A stretch of DNA of 64,000 bases from the NCBI GenBank assembly GCA_964451415.1, contig CAYVHU010000001.1:124001-188000 (forward strand). Direction: 5' to 3'. Every line of letters starts with the position of its first letter. The stretch's first letter is position 1. The DNA comes from CAYVHU01 sp964451415 (lineage in GTDB: Bacteria; Pseudomonadota; Alphaproteobacteria; Rhodospirillales; Magnetovibrionaceae). Under the pieces are notes generated by a model. That model saw only the letters and a program-made list of their open reading frames with translations. It did no database searches and was not told the origin of the DNA. The translations under genes were made by a program, and so were the position numbers. Shown one piece after another: positions 16,345 through 24,970 of the stretch.

Positions 16345-16785
16345 ATGAGCCGACGACCGCCGAAAGAGGCCCCGGATCCCATCGACATCCGGGTCGGACA
16401 ACGTCTCAAAACACGACGCGTGGGCTTGCGCATCAGTCAAAGCGATGTCGGCAAAGCCTTGAACGTGACATTTCAGCAAATCCAGAAATACGAGAACGGC
16501 ACCAACCGCATTGGCGCCAGCAATCTCTATCGTCTGGCGCAGGCCTTGAATGTGGACGTTTCTTATTTCTTTGAAGATATGCAAAAACATGCCAAAACAA
16601 ACGCCTTGTCCGACCAGCCCGCCGCCACCTTCGAGCATGACCCCATGGTGCTGCCGGAATCCATAAAGCTGGTGCACAATTATTTCCATATCGCCAGTCC
16701 CGCCATCCGCACGCGTGTCTTTCAGCTGGTCAAGACCATCGCTGACAACAACGAATTCACAAGCAGCGAAGACGTAGAGACTTGA
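16345..16785 (+). CDS. XRE-family transcriptional regulator (first copy)
   Basis: DNA-binding protein of 146 residues. A helix-turn-helix of the Cro/CI type spans about residues 17-71 (VGQRLKTRRVGLRISQSDVG, ALNVTFQQIQKYENG, RIGASNLYRLAQALNVDVSY). The C-terminal part (residues 95-135) is an uncharacterised helical region common to alphaproteobacterial relatives. AAAGGAG precedes the ATG. A second, shorter paralogue follows 152 bases downstream. Target genes are unknown; in other alphaproteobacteria similar proteins affect stress, motility or development. Confidence 0.85.
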   Translation: MSRRPPKEAPDPIDIRVGQRLKTRRVGLRISQSDVGKALNVTFQQIQKYENGTNRIGASNLYRLAQALNVDVSYFFEDMQKHAKTNALSDQPAATFEHDPMVLPESIKLVHNYFHIASPAIRTRVFQLVKTIADNNEFTSSEDVET

Positions 16786-16856
16786 AATTAGGAATACAAC
16801 AGCCCAAACGCACGCATTTAGTGTTTTAAATTTCATACTATCCTCAAACGTGCGCG

Positions 16857-16871
16857 GATCATATAATGATC
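16857..16871 (+). promoter_or_regulatory. Palindrome GATCAT-ATA-ATGATC over a TATAAT -10 box
   Basis: A perfect 6+3+6 palindrome contains an exact TATAAT hexamer (16862-16867). The -35 side is poorly conserved. Such overlap of operator-like symmetry with a -10 element suggests repression of the second XRE gene, possibly by either XRE protein. Transcription from here would begin near 16874, which excludes the ATG at 16866 and supports the start at 16938. Confidence 0.5.
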
Positions 16872-16937
16872 GGATATCGCATTACATTCCGTGCGAAACC
16901 GTCCGTGGTTGGCCCTAAAATTGAGGATAGCCGGATT

Positions 16938-17312
16938 ATGATCAGTCCATCTGGCCCAGGGAAAAAAGCGGTCCAGCCTGAGTTGAACATTGCCCACCGC
17001 ATTAAAACGCTGCGTCATGCAGCGGGGCTTTCGGCAAGCGCATTGGACCATCTGGCAGGTTTGCCCAAGGGGACGACGGGGCGGTTGGAACGCGGCGACC
17101 AACGAATTTATGCCAACCACCTTTACCTTATTTCGAGCGCAACAGGGGTGGATATTCGCTGGTTCTACGATCCCGCCGAGCGCAATTGCGCCCCCGCGTC
17201 CACCAAGGCCCAGGAACAGCACCAGCTGCTCAAAGCCTTCATGCGCATCAAGGACCCGGCCCTCAAACGTGATGTCTTCGAATTGGTGGAAACCTTGGCC
17301 AAGAAAATTTAG
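16938..17312 (+). CDS. XRE-family transcriptional regulator (second copy)
   Basis: Related to the preceding gene: helix-turn-helix around residues 20-73 (IAHRIKTLRHAAGLSASALD, LAGLPKGTTGRLERG, IYANHLYLISSATGVDIRWF) and a similar C-terminal helix ending VFELVETLAKKI, compared with VFQLVKTIADNN in the first copy. The DNA-recognition helix differs strongly, so targets should differ. The ATG at residue 25 of the longest frame is chosen (GAGGA ten bases upstream; the first ATG lies inside the -10/palindrome), giving 124 residues. Confidence 0.8.
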   Translation: MISPSGPGKKAVQPELNIAHRIKTLRHAAGLSASALDHLAGLPKGTTGRLERGDQRIYANHLYLISSATGVDIRWFYDPAERNCAPASTKAQEQHQLLKAFMRIKDPALKRDVFELVETLAKKI

Positions 17313-17360
17313 AGCCGAAGTTCTAGACTTTCCAAGCCATCCCCCCATATAAACGCTCTT

Positions 17361-18206
17361 ATGACGGCGCTGGATTTCATCAAGATGCACGGACTCGGCA
17401 ACGATTTCGTAGTCATCGACGCTCAAGACAGAGACCTGTCCCTGTCGCGCGAGGACGTGCGCGCCATTGCCAACCGACACACGGGCGTCGGCTGCGATCA
17501 GCTGATCGTCATGGAAGCGCCCTTGGCGGCGCAAGCAGACGTGTTCATGCGTATCTACAACCCCGACGGCCATGAGGCCGGAGCTTGCGGCAACGCGACG
17601 CGCTGCGTCGCCGCGCTGATTATGCACGCCAAAAACACAGACCACGCCGTCGTGGAAACCGTTTCGGGCCGCCTTAAGGCCCAAGACGTGGGCGATGGTC
17701 GAATTTCCGTCGATATGGGACAGGTCCGGTTGGAATGGCAAGATCTACCCTTGGCACACGCCTGCGATACACGGCACCTCGATATTACGGCAGGGCCGTT
17801 GCACGATGCGGTGGGCGTCAACGTCGGCAACCCCCACGCCGTCTTCATCGTCGATGACGCCGAAGCTGTGGACATCGCAACACTCGGACCACGCCTTGAA
17901 ACCGATCCTTTGTTTCCCGAACGCACCAATGTCGAAATCGTCCAGGTTCTGAGCCGCACGCACATCCGCATGCGCGTCTGGGAACGCCGTGCAGGCATCA
18001 CACTGGCTTGCGGAACGGGCGCCTGCGCGGCGCTTGTCGCCACCGCACGACGCGGTTTGACGGAACGAACGGCAAACGTGGATTTAGATGGCGGCGTGCT
18101 AAACATTGAATGGCGGCGCGACGACCATGTGATCATGACGGGACCGGTGGCACGCGCCTTTACGGGCAGCATCGAGCCAACGTTGCTTGCGAAAGGCGCA
18201 TCATGA
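17361..18206 (+). CDS. dapF: Diaminopimelate epimerase
   Basis: Converts LL- to meso-diaminopimelate for peptidoglycan and lysine. The N-terminus MTALDFIKMHGLGNDFVVID is typical. The two catalytic cysteines are Cys76 in GACGNATRC and Cys217 in ACGTGACAA. The 281 residues match the family. Its TGA overlaps the mtaB ATG by four bases, the usual dapF-mtaB-ftsY arrangement of alphaproteobacteria. Confidence 0.97.
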   Translation: MTALDFIKMHGLGNDFVVIDAQDRDLSLSREDVRAIANRHTGVGCDQLIVMEAPLAAQADVFMRIYNPDGHEAGACGNATRCVAALIMHAKNTDHAVVETVSGRLKAQDVGDGRISVDMGQVRLEWQDLPLAHACDTRHLDITAGPLHDAVGVNVGNPHAVFIVDDAEAVDIATLGPRLETDPLFPERTNVEIVQVLSRTHIRMRVWERRAGITLACGTGACAALVATARRGLTERTANVDLDGGVLNIEWRRDDHVIMTGPVARAFTGSIEPTLLAKGAS

Positions 18207-19495
18207 ACACAAGCCCTCCTGAAATCGTGACGCTCGGTTGCCGTTTGAACACCCTGGAAAGCGAAGTCATGCGCGATGAACTTGGCAAAACCGATGCCGG
18301 GGACGTGATCGTCGTCAACACCTGCGCGGTCACCGCAGAAGCCGAACGCCAGGCCCGTCAAACCATCCGCAAACTCAAGAAAGAACGCCCCGAAGTACGC
18401 ATCATCGTCACCGGATGCGCCGCACAATTGGATCCGGACAAATTTGCCGCCATGGCAGAGGTCGACCGTGTTGTGGGTAACATCGAGAAGCTAGACGCCA
18501 CAACATTGCTTGGTATGCACGACGAAAAAACCATCGCCGTATCCGATATTTCCCTCACACACGAAGTGCCGCACCATCTGGTCAACGGCTTGGAAGGGCG
18601 CACACGCGCCTTTGTTCTGGTGCAACAGGGCTGCGATAATTCCTGTACGTTCTGCATCATTCCAGAGGCCCGCGGTACAAATCGCGCCGCACCGGCGCGG
18701 CAAATTATAGAACAGGTAAACACGCTAGTGGCAGCGGGTCACGCCGAGGTCGTGCTCACCGGCGTCGACATCGCGGCCTACGGGGCGGACATCGGACTTT
18801 GCGAAGAACGCACGACGGGACTGAGCGCCCTGATCCGCGCCATTTTGCAAGCCGCACCCAAACTGCAGCGTCTGCGTTTGAGTTCGCTGGACCCGGCACG
18901 ACTGGACGATGATTTTCTTGACCTTCTCGGCGACGAGCCGCGTTTAATGCCGCACCTGCATCTCAGCTTGCAAGCCGCCGACGACACGATTCTCAAACGC
19001 ATGAAGCGCCGCCACCGCGTGGGCGATATTGCACACCTTATGGAACGCGCCCGCCTCAAGCGTCCAGACGTCGTCTTCGGGGCGGACCTGATCGCGGGCT
19101 TTCCCACCGAAACGGATACCATGTTTGAAACGACCCTGAACAACATCAAGGCGTGGAACCTGCAATACCTGCACGTCTTCCCCTATTCGGCACGCGCGCG
19201 CACTGCGGCGGCGCGCATGCCCCAGATTCAAGGCGATGTGGCTCGTGCCCGGGCACGGCGTTTGCGCGAAGCGGGCGAGGCGGCGCTAATGCGCTATCTT
19301 GAAACACAGGTGGGGCGTGATTTGCCGGTGTTGGTGGAAAAATCAGGGTTCGCGCGCAGCGAAAGTTTCGCACCCGTGTGCTTCGATGCCCAGGGAACAA
19401 AAACCATCCCTTCGGGAACCATTGAAACCGTCCACATCAAAGGCCAGAAAAATGCGCAATTGCAAGCCGAGTTCATTTTGAAAGCCGCTGAATAA
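18203..19495 (+). CDS. mtaB: tRNA t6A37 methylthiotransferase MtaB
   Basis: Radical-SAM enzyme converting t6A37 to ms2t6A37 in tRNAs that read ANN codons. The start chosen is MNTSPPEIVTLGCRLN, coupled to the dapF stop; longer starts lie within dapF. The 430 residues contain the UPF0004 domain cysteines (TLGCRLN, NTCAVTAEA, VTGCAAQ), the radical-SAM motif CDNSCTFC near residue 150, and a C-terminal TRAM-like region. Its TAA shares one base with the ftsY ATG. Confidence 0.95.
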   Translation: MNTSPPEIVTLGCRLNTLESEVMRDELGKTDAGDVIVVNTCAVTAEAERQARQTIRKLKKERPEVRIIVTGCAAQLDPDKFAAMAEVDRVVGNIEKLDATTLLGMHDEKTIAVSDISLTHEVPHHLVNGLEGRTRAFVLVQQGCDNSCTFCIIPEARGTNRAAPARQIIEQVNTLVAAGHAEVVLTGVDIAAYGADIGLCEERTTGLSALIRAILQAAPKLQRLRLSSLDPARLDDDFLDLLGDEPRLMPHLHLSLQAADDTILKRMKRRHRVGDIAHLMERARLKRPDVVFGADLIAGFPTETDTMFETTLNNIKAWNLQYLHVFPYSARARTAAARMPQIQGDVARARARRLREAGEAALMRYLETQVGRDLPVLVEKSGFARSESFAPVCFDAQGTKTIPSGTIETVHIKGQKNAQLQAEFILKAAE

Positions 19496-20439
19496 TGGGC
19501 TGGTTCGACAAACTGAAAGCCGGTTTGGGAAAAACTTCCGCTCGTGTAACGGGGGGCATCGGGGCGCTGTTTACGGGCAAACGCCGCCTCGACGATGAAG
19601 TCCTGGAAACGTTGGAAGACATTCTCATCGGTGCCGACATGGGGGTCGAGACCGCAGCAAAACTAACCCGCAGCCTGGCAAAAGCGCGTTTTGGTCAAGA
19701 CGTTACCGATGCGCAAGTGCGCGAAACCTTCGCCGCCGAAATTACCGCAATCTTGCAGCCCATCGCCCACCCGCTGCGCATAGAGGCAAAACGCAAACCA
19801 CACATCGTCTTGATGTGCGGCGTGAACGGGTCAGGCAAAACGACGACCATCGGCAAGCTGGCCAAACACCTTATCAGTGAAGGAAAGTCCGTGATGCTAG
19901 CCGCCGGTGACACGTTTCGTGCCGCAGCGGTCGAACAGTTGCAGATATGGGGAGAACGCACCGGTGCACCGGTGATCGCACGAGCCCTAGGCGCAGACGC
20001 TGCGGGACTTGCTTATGACGCGCTTGTGCAAGCACACGAAACCGGTGTGGATGTCTTGTTGATTGATACGGCCGGACGCCTGCAAAACAAAAAAGGGCTG
20101 ATGGATGAGTTGGAAAAAATCGTTCGCGTCCTTAAAAAACTTGACCCTGACGCACCCCACGACGTGGTGCTGGTGCTTGATGCCACGGTAGGCCAAAACG
20201 CCCACGCCCAGGTGGCTGCATTCAAAGATGCCGTCAACGTTACAGGGTTGATCATGACCAAACTCGACGGCACTGCGAAAGGCGGGGTGGTGGTCGCCCT
20301 TGCGCAGAAATTCGCACTGCCCGTTTACGCCATCGGTGTTGGGGAAGGCGTAGATGACCTACACCCTTTCAGGGCCGACGACTTTGCAAACAACCTGATG
20401 GGAATTGCACCGACACACACGAAAAGAAACGGCCCTTAA
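19495..20439 (+). CDS. ftsY: Signal recognition particle receptor FtsY
   Basis: GTPase receptor that docks SRP-ribosome complexes at the membrane. The 314-residue form starts directly with the NG domain (MGWFDKLKAGLGKTSARV) and lacks the long acidic N-terminal domain of enterobacterial FtsY, as in many alphaproteobacteria. The P-loop is GVNGSGKTTTIGKLA, followed by DTFRAAAVEQLQ, DTAGRLQNKKGLMDEL and TKLDGTAKGG. It is coupled to mtaB (TAATG), and its last four bases overlap a convergent small gene. Confidence 0.96.
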   Translation: MGWFDKLKAGLGKTSARVTGGIGALFTGKRRLDDEVLETLEDILIGADMGVETAAKLTRSLAKARFGQDVTDAQVRETFAAEITAILQPIAHPLRIEAKRKPHIVLMCGVNGSGKTTTIGKLAKHLISEGKSVMLAAGDTFRAAAVEQLQIWGERTGAPVIARALGADAAGLAYDALVQAHETGVDVLLIDTAGRLQNKKGLMDELEKIVRVLKKLDPDAPHDVVLVLDATVGQNAHAQVAAFKDAVNVTGLIMTKLDGTAKGGVVVALAQKFALPVYAIGVGEGVDDLHPFRADDFANNLMGIAPTHTKRNGP

Positions 20440-20630
20440 GCGTCTGTCGCCTCGCCGGACAGGACCATCTCGTCCAAAGGTGTTTTTTCCACCATATTGG
20501 CGACCGCGTCATAGGTCCTGGCGTTGATTTCCATCTGCTCATGCAATTCAGCATTTTCGCTGCCGAGATCACGAAAGAACGTCGCCGCGTTACGCAACAG
20601 GTTCGCCGCAATCTGTGCATGTGTCGCCAT
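20436..20630 (-). CDS. Small hypothetical protein, 64 aa
   Basis: I do not recognise a named family. The product MATHAQIAANLLRNAATFFR... is acidic and probably all-helical, without membrane or signal segments. The start at residue 14 of the longest frame follows GAAGGTG by seven bases. It is convergent with ftsY (four-base overlap) and lies about 40 bases downstream of another small gene on the same strand, suggesting a two-gene unit. Confidence 0.65.
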   Translation of the reverse strand: MATHAQIAANLLRNAATFFRDLGSENAELHEQMEINARTYDAVANMVEKTPLDEMVLSGEATDA

Positions 20631-20669
20631 GGAAAGCACCTTCACAAACGAACGCTCACGGCCCGGCAA

Positions 20670-20936
20670 TCAGACCCGTATATTGAGATAATAGCCGCGC
20701 GGCACATCACCGCGCAAGGGCTGATGAGAGCTGAGAACACGATTAAGTCGTTTTAAAGATGCCAGATTTTGCGGCGTATCCTGTCCATTGAGAACATTTG
20801 CCCGTCGCGAAACTTCCTCGGCCTGACCGTACCCCTTCGGCGCGCCGCGCGCTACCGAGGAACGTTTGCCTCCGTGCAGGGATGAAGCTTGCGATGCGGT
20901 AAGGTTCGTCATGGCAATACGACTGCGATCAGACAT
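20670..20936 (-). CDS. Small hypothetical protein, up to 88 aa
   Basis: No family recognised. It is basic and Ser/Arg/Gln rich, and ends in an ordered-looking segment (LKRLNRVLSSHQPLRGDVPR, then GYYLNIRV), the part most likely to be conserved. Either the first ATG or the one eight codons later could be used; neither has a clear Shine-Dalgarno. It lies just upstream of the 64-residue gene in the same orientation. Confidence 0.55.
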   Translation of the reverse strand: MSDRSRIAMTNLTASQASSLHGGKRSSVARGAPKGYGQAEEVSRRANVLNGQDTPQNLASLKRLNRVLSSHQPLRGDVPRGYYLNIRV

Positions 20937-20974
20937 GGGCGTAGTGTGGCCCGCAATGGTTAATCAAATCTAAA

Positions 20975-21015
20975 CCCACGCTACACCACCCACGCTACAC
21001 CACCCACGTACACCA
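20975..21015. repeat. 14-bp tandem repeat, 2.9 copies
   Basis: CCCACGCTACACCA occurs twice exactly and a third time lacking one C, back to back in the spacer between two small minus-strand genes. No coding frame crosses it. It is probably a slippage-prone simple repeat. Confidence 0.85.
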
Positions 21016-21135
21016 CCTCAATAGCGAACGTCACCACCGCCCGCCGCCGTGTTACGAACAACCCCGGCACGACCGCGCCAAACCGCCCTTCGCAACGGAT
21101 ATAAAGACTGGGCTTTAAACCCGACGACGTTCAGC

Positions 21136-21357
21136 TCACGCCTCGACATCCACACCGTGTTCCGCGGATTCATTTTCACCGGCACCTTCGCCGGAAGACG
21201 TGGAAGCAGCGGCAGCTGCATGATTGGTCGTTTGCACCGCGTTTCTTGCGGCTTCCGTTATCGCAGCAGCGGCGACTTGTTCCGCCTGCACGGTCTGACG
21301 CAAGGCCCCAAGGGCTTGCTGGATGTTTGCACCGGCTCCTACTGGACTGATAGCCAT
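21136..21357 (-). CDS. Small Ala-rich hypothetical protein, 73 aa
   Basis: Starts MAISPVGAGANIQQALGALR after an excellent AGGAGAC seven bases upstream. Residues 10-45 form a predicted amphipathic helix rich in Ala and Gln, followed by a Ser/Gly/Glu-rich acidic tail (GEGAGENESAEHG). No signal peptide or membrane helix. Function unknown; the helical head with disordered tail resembles small structural or motility-associated proteins only in general style. Confidence 0.65.
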   Translation of the reverse strand: MAISPVGAGANIQQALGALRQTVQAEQVAAAAITEAARNAVQTTNHAAAAASTSSGEGAGENESAEHGVDVEA

Positions 21358-21772
21358 CTTCGTGTCTCCTGTTCTAGGCATTGTTTCCAAGGACTGTGGC
21401 CCGCGCCACGCCTCTGCTTCGCACAAAACAGAACCATATACAGTCGACGCCTTGCTTGAACCGACGTTTCTGTCCGCCCAATCTCCGCCCACTTTCTGCA
21501 CTGTGCTTTCAACGCTTCAGGTCACGCCCAAAGCCACGATTCACCACATGCACGACCATCGACTTCAACGACCACCGCGCCTATACGTATGCGCTATCAC
21601 ATAGTGTCTCGCGCGACGCTTTACCAGAGCCATACCGATCACACGAAACGTGCCACCCGCTACACGACGCGCACACCGATCACACAACACACGCCTTACG
21701 GGAGTGCTTATAGCACATAAAACCAATAAAGTGAAGTGCACATAAGCCCCCCCCACTTTGAGCTTGCGCGCA
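21358..21772. other. Intergenic region, 415 bp, between pgk end and small gene
   Basis: No credible gene: frames here have atypical Arg/His/Thr-rich translations. It should carry the promoter of the 73-residue gene (minus). A short direct repeat ACCGATCACAC occurs twice about 34 bases apart near 21645 and 21679. No good terminator was found after pgk. Confidence 0.4.
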
Positions 21773-22966
21773 TTAGTTCATAAGAGCGGCAACGCCGGGC
21801 AGGGTTTTGCCTTCAATCCACTCCAAAAACGCACCGCCCGCTGTGGAGATATAGGAGAAATCCTGAGCCGCACCGGCATTGACCAGCGCCGCAACGGTAT
21901 CGCCACCGCCGGCGACGGAACGCAACTTGCCTTCTCGCGTGAGACGTGCCGCAGCCTGGGCCACGGCATTCGTGCCAGCGTCGAACGGCTCGATTTCGAA
22001 CGCGCCAAAGGGACCGTTCCACACCAGGGTCTTACACTGCGCAAGGCGCTTTTCGATATCAGCGACCGACGCCGGACCGATATCCAGTGCCATCATATCG
22101 GCAGGAATGGCATCGACACCGACCACCTTGTTTTGCGCATTCGCCGCAAATTCAGAGGCAACCACCACATCAACCGGCAATACAATTTCGCAACCGGTGG
22201 CGGCGGCGCTGGCGATAATCGCCCGGGCATCCTCGGCCATATCTTTTTCACACAGGGATTTGCCTATATCATGGCCCTGGGCAAGCAGAAAGGTGTTCGC
22301 CATCCCCCCGCCGATGATAATCATGTCCACTTTTTTCGAAAGGTTGCCCAGAACCTCCATTTTGGTCGAAACCTTGGCCCCGCCAACCACGGCGGCAACG
22401 GGCTTTTGCGGGGTCCCCAGCGCCTTGCCCAACGCTTCCAACTCCGCCTGCATCAAACGTCCCGCCGCCGCAGGCAGTTTGCGCGCCAGCGCCTCGGTCG
22501 AGGCATGGGCGCGATGCGCCGTGGAAAAAGCATCATTAACGTAAACGTCCCCCAAGACCGCCAAGGCATCGGCAAATGCCGGGTCGTTCTTTTCTTCTTC
22601 GGCGTGAAAGCGCAGGTTTTCCAGCATCGCCACATCGCCGTCCTGCATCGTGGCGACAACGCCCTTGGCGCTCTCGCCGATGGTATCGCGCGCAAATGCC
22701 ACGGGCTTGCCCAAAATGGTGGCCATGGCGACACAGACCGGTTCCAAACTCATGTCCGCGACGACTTTTCCCTTGGGGCGGCCAAAATGCGATAAAACGA
22801 CCACTTTCGCGCCCTTGGCTGTCAAATCCTTGATGGTCTGCGCGGAGCGCTCTAAGCGCGTGGTATCGCTCGGCTTACCGTCTTGCATGGGAACGTTCAA
22901 ATCGGCGCGCACCAAAACGCGCTTGCCCACCACATCCAGATCGTCAATGGTCTTGAAAGTGTTCAT
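21773..22966 (-). CDS. pgk: Phosphoglycerate kinase
   Basis: Glycolytic/gluconeogenic enzyme interconverting 1,3-bisphosphoglycerate and 3-phosphoglycerate with ADP/ATP. The start MNTFKTIDDLDVVGKRVLVR follows AAGGA; the longer frame upstream is not family sequence. Motifs: RADLNVPMQDGK, VVLSHFGRPKG, NDAFSTAHRAHAS, VGGAKVSTKMEVL and the C-terminal GGGDTVAAL. The 397 residues match the family. It stands alone here rather than with gap or fba. Confidence 0.96.
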   Translation of the reverse strand: MNTFKTIDDLDVVGKRVLVRADLNVPMQDGKPSDTTRLERSAQTIKDLTAKGAKVVVLSHFGRPKGKVVADMSLEPVCVAMATILGKPVAFARDTIGESAKGVVATMQDGDVAMLENLRFHAEEEKNDPAFADALAVLGDVYVNDAFSTAHRAHASTEALARKLPAAAGRLMQAELEALGKALGTPQKPVAAVVGGAKVSTKMEVLGNLSKKVDMIIIGGGMANTFLLAQGHDIGKSLCEKDMAEDARAIIASAAATGCEIVLPVDVVVASEFAANAQNKVVGVDAIPADMMALDIGPASVADIEKRLAQCKTLVWNGPFGAFEIEPFDAGTNAVAQAAARLTREGKLRSVAGGGDTVAALVNAGAAQDFSYISTAGGAFLEWIEGKTLPGVAALMN

Positions 22967-23134
22967 CGTTTTTTTATCCTTATGCGCGTATGGACGCCGT
23001 CCGAGACGACCCCCTCCACAGTCCCTGTTATCCTTCAACCAAAGTTGCGCCAGCCGCGCGCCAACCACAACGTAATGCGGGTGTGTTATGCGGAATCGGC
23101 TGCGAAAAGGCAAGAAAGCAGTTCACGGGCGCGC

Positions 23135-23797
23135 CTATAAATTTAGAAAGTACACCGCTACGAATACGCCGATTGCAAGCGCCGTGAGCGGCCGCACGAA
23201 GCCGACGGGACGAATGTCTTCGCCCCCCTCATCGCGCGGTACGGCTTTTTCTCCGGTGATCATGGCGCGTGGCAGATTTTCGCGCGAAACGATCCCGTGG
23301 GCGAGAACGCCGCCCACATGCGCGAGCGCCAGAACAATCACCAGATTGGCAAAAGCACCGTGCACATCATCCGCCAGACCACCATGGCCGAACAAGGTCG
23401 ACAAAGGCCCACTGTAACCATCTTCCTGCAACGCAAGACCGCTCAAGCTCGCCAACACAATAGACGTCATCAAAGCAATGACCATCCACCCGCCCAGCGG
23501 GTTATGACCAATGCTGTACGGGGGACGCAGGCACAACAGGCGGCGCGTATAGTCCTTGACCACCGCAAAACCATAAACAAAGTCATTGAACAGGGCATAC
23601 CGGCTTCCGATCACTCCCCACACCAGGCGAAAGGCGATGAAACCCAGCAGCACGACGCCCAGCGTTCTGTGCACAAGAAAAAGAAAACCGTCCCCTTCCC
23701 CCGTCAGCCACGCCACGGCGACCACCAATGCCAACGCCCAATGAAAAATGCGCGTGGGCAGGTCCCAGACTTTAAGGGTTCGCGGGGCGTTGGTCAT
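23135..23797 (-). CDS. Cytochrome b561-type di-haem membrane protein
   Basis: Cytochrome b of the Ni-Fe hydrogenase b-subunit/b561 fold (220 aa), likely shuttling electrons between quinone and a c-type cytochrome. The start VWDLPTRIFHWALA carries His19, and further conserved His lie at 43 (FLVHRTLGV), in the DDVHGAFANL segment and in ALAHVGGVLAH. Four main membrane helices plus a C-terminal one are visible. It follows ccmI by six bases, so it is probably the last gene of the ccm operon; haem supply and use are thereby linked. The electron partner is unknown. Confidence 0.85.
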   Translation of the reverse strand: MTNAPRTLKVWDLPTRIFHWALALVVAVAWLTGEGDGFLFLVHRTLGVVLLGFIAFRLVWGVIGSRYALFNDFVYGFAVVKDYTRRLLCLRPPYSIGHNPLGGWMVIALMTSIVLASLSGLALQEDGYSGPLSTLFGHGGLADDVHGAFANLVIVLALAHVGGVLAHGIVSRENLPRAMITGEKAVPRDEGGEDIRPVGFVRPLTALAIGVFVAVYFLNL

Positions 23798-23803
23798 CGC
23801 ATG

Positions 23804-24970
23804 TTACCGCGCTTGCAACCTTTTGATGTTGGCTTCAACTTCTGCCAGTTTATCCTTATCGCCCAAAATTTTATAGGCATTGGCCAAACGCCGCCATCCG
23901 GCAAGATCGTCGGGGTTCTTCTGCAGCTTTTGCGCCAGCAGATCAACCATGGAACGAATGAGCACCTGACGTTGCGCGGGCGTCATTTTCTGCGCTTCTT
24001 GAACCTGTTGCGCCGTGGGTCCCCCGGACGGAGGAGCCTTGCTCGCAGCCTCAAGCGGCGGCAGCATTTTCACCACCGGAACCGCAACACCCATTTTTTT
24101 GGCCACATTCTTCATGCGCATCTGAATGTTCGAGATCCAATTTGCATTTTCAGGACTATGTTGCAGCAATCCCACGTATTCCTTCAAGGCGGCGGGGAAA
24201 TTTTTGAACTGCTCCTGGCCCACGGCAAGATAGTAATAAGGCATGGGATTGGTCGGATCCTTGGCCTTGCCTTCCTTGAACAAGGCCATGATAGCGTCGT
24301 TCATAATCCGATTCGACAATTTGAATTTGGCTTCGGCCAACGTCAGCACCGCACCGGGAAAGCGATTGCTGGTCTCAACCAGCTTTTCATACGCCCCCAC
24401 AGCATTCGACATGTCCCCGCGCATTTCGTAAGTCCGCCCGAGAATAAGCCAGTTGCGCGGACTTTTCGGATCCTTCGCCAGCCGCGCTTTGATATCTTTG
24501 ATCATGGCGTCCAGTTGCGCCACGCTCGGCTGGCCGGCAATCTGATTTTGCGCTGCCGCGTGCGAACGCTGCGCATAGGGAAAATCGCGCATTCCGGGCT
24601 GGCCCAGACGCCAGTACAGGGCCAACGACCCCAGCGGGATAACAACCAAAATAAGCGCGATCAACACCCGGGTCGACACAGGGTGCACGGACGTTGAAAC
24701 ACCGTCACCGGTTTGCGCCGGGGATTTCTTTTGCGCCGCACCGAGCATGCGCCGTTCAATTTCAGCGCGCGCGGCCTGCGCTTGATCCTGCGATAACACG
24801 CCGCGTTCAATGTCGCGTGTCACCTCCAACAGCTGATCTTTATAGACGCTCAGATCGTAATCCACGCGCGTCAGGTTGGAGCCAAGTTGCGGACGACGCA
24901 GCAACGGCCAGCTCAACCCGGCAAACACCGCGATGCTCAAGGCGACGGCGGCAATCCAAAACACGATCAT
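23804..24970 (-). CDS. ccmI: Cytochrome c maturation protein CcmI (CycH)
   Basis: Chaperone that holds apocytochrome c for haem ligation. The N-terminus (MIVFWIAAVALSIAVFAGLS and a second helix near residues 95-118) gives two membrane segments flanking a Leu-rich cytoplasmic loop (YKDQLLEVTRDIERGVLS). The periplasmic part has several TPR-like repeats (NWLILGRTYEMRGDMSNAVG; ALKEYVGLL; GWRRLANAYKILGDKDKLAE). Length 388. The ATG overlaps ccmH by four bases. Confidence 0.92.
   Translation of the reverse strand: MIVFWIAAVALSIAVFAGLSWPLLRRPQLGSNLTRVDYDLSVYKDQLLEVTRDIERGVLSQDQAQAARAEIERRMLGAAQKKSPAQTGDGVSTSVHPVSTRVLIALILVVIPLGSLALYWRLGQPGMRDFPYAQRSHAAAQNQIAGQPSVAQLDAMIKDIKARLAKDPKSPRNWLILGRTYEMRGDMSNAVGAYEKLVETSNRFPGAVLTLAEAKFKLSNRIMNDAIMALFKEGKAKDPTNPMPYYYLAVGQEQFKNFPAALKEYVGLLQHSPENANWISNIQMRMKNVAKKMGVAVPVVKMLPPLEAASKAPPSGGPTAQQVQEAQKMTPAQRQVLIRSMVDLLAQKLQKNPDDLAGWRRLANAYKILGDKDKLAEVEANIKRLQAR

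Noticed and set aside
21381..21713. A 110-codon plus-strand frame between the small gene and pgk
   Set aside because: Its translation is dominated by Arg, His, Thr and Cys with no hydrophobic pattern, and no ribosome site precedes it.
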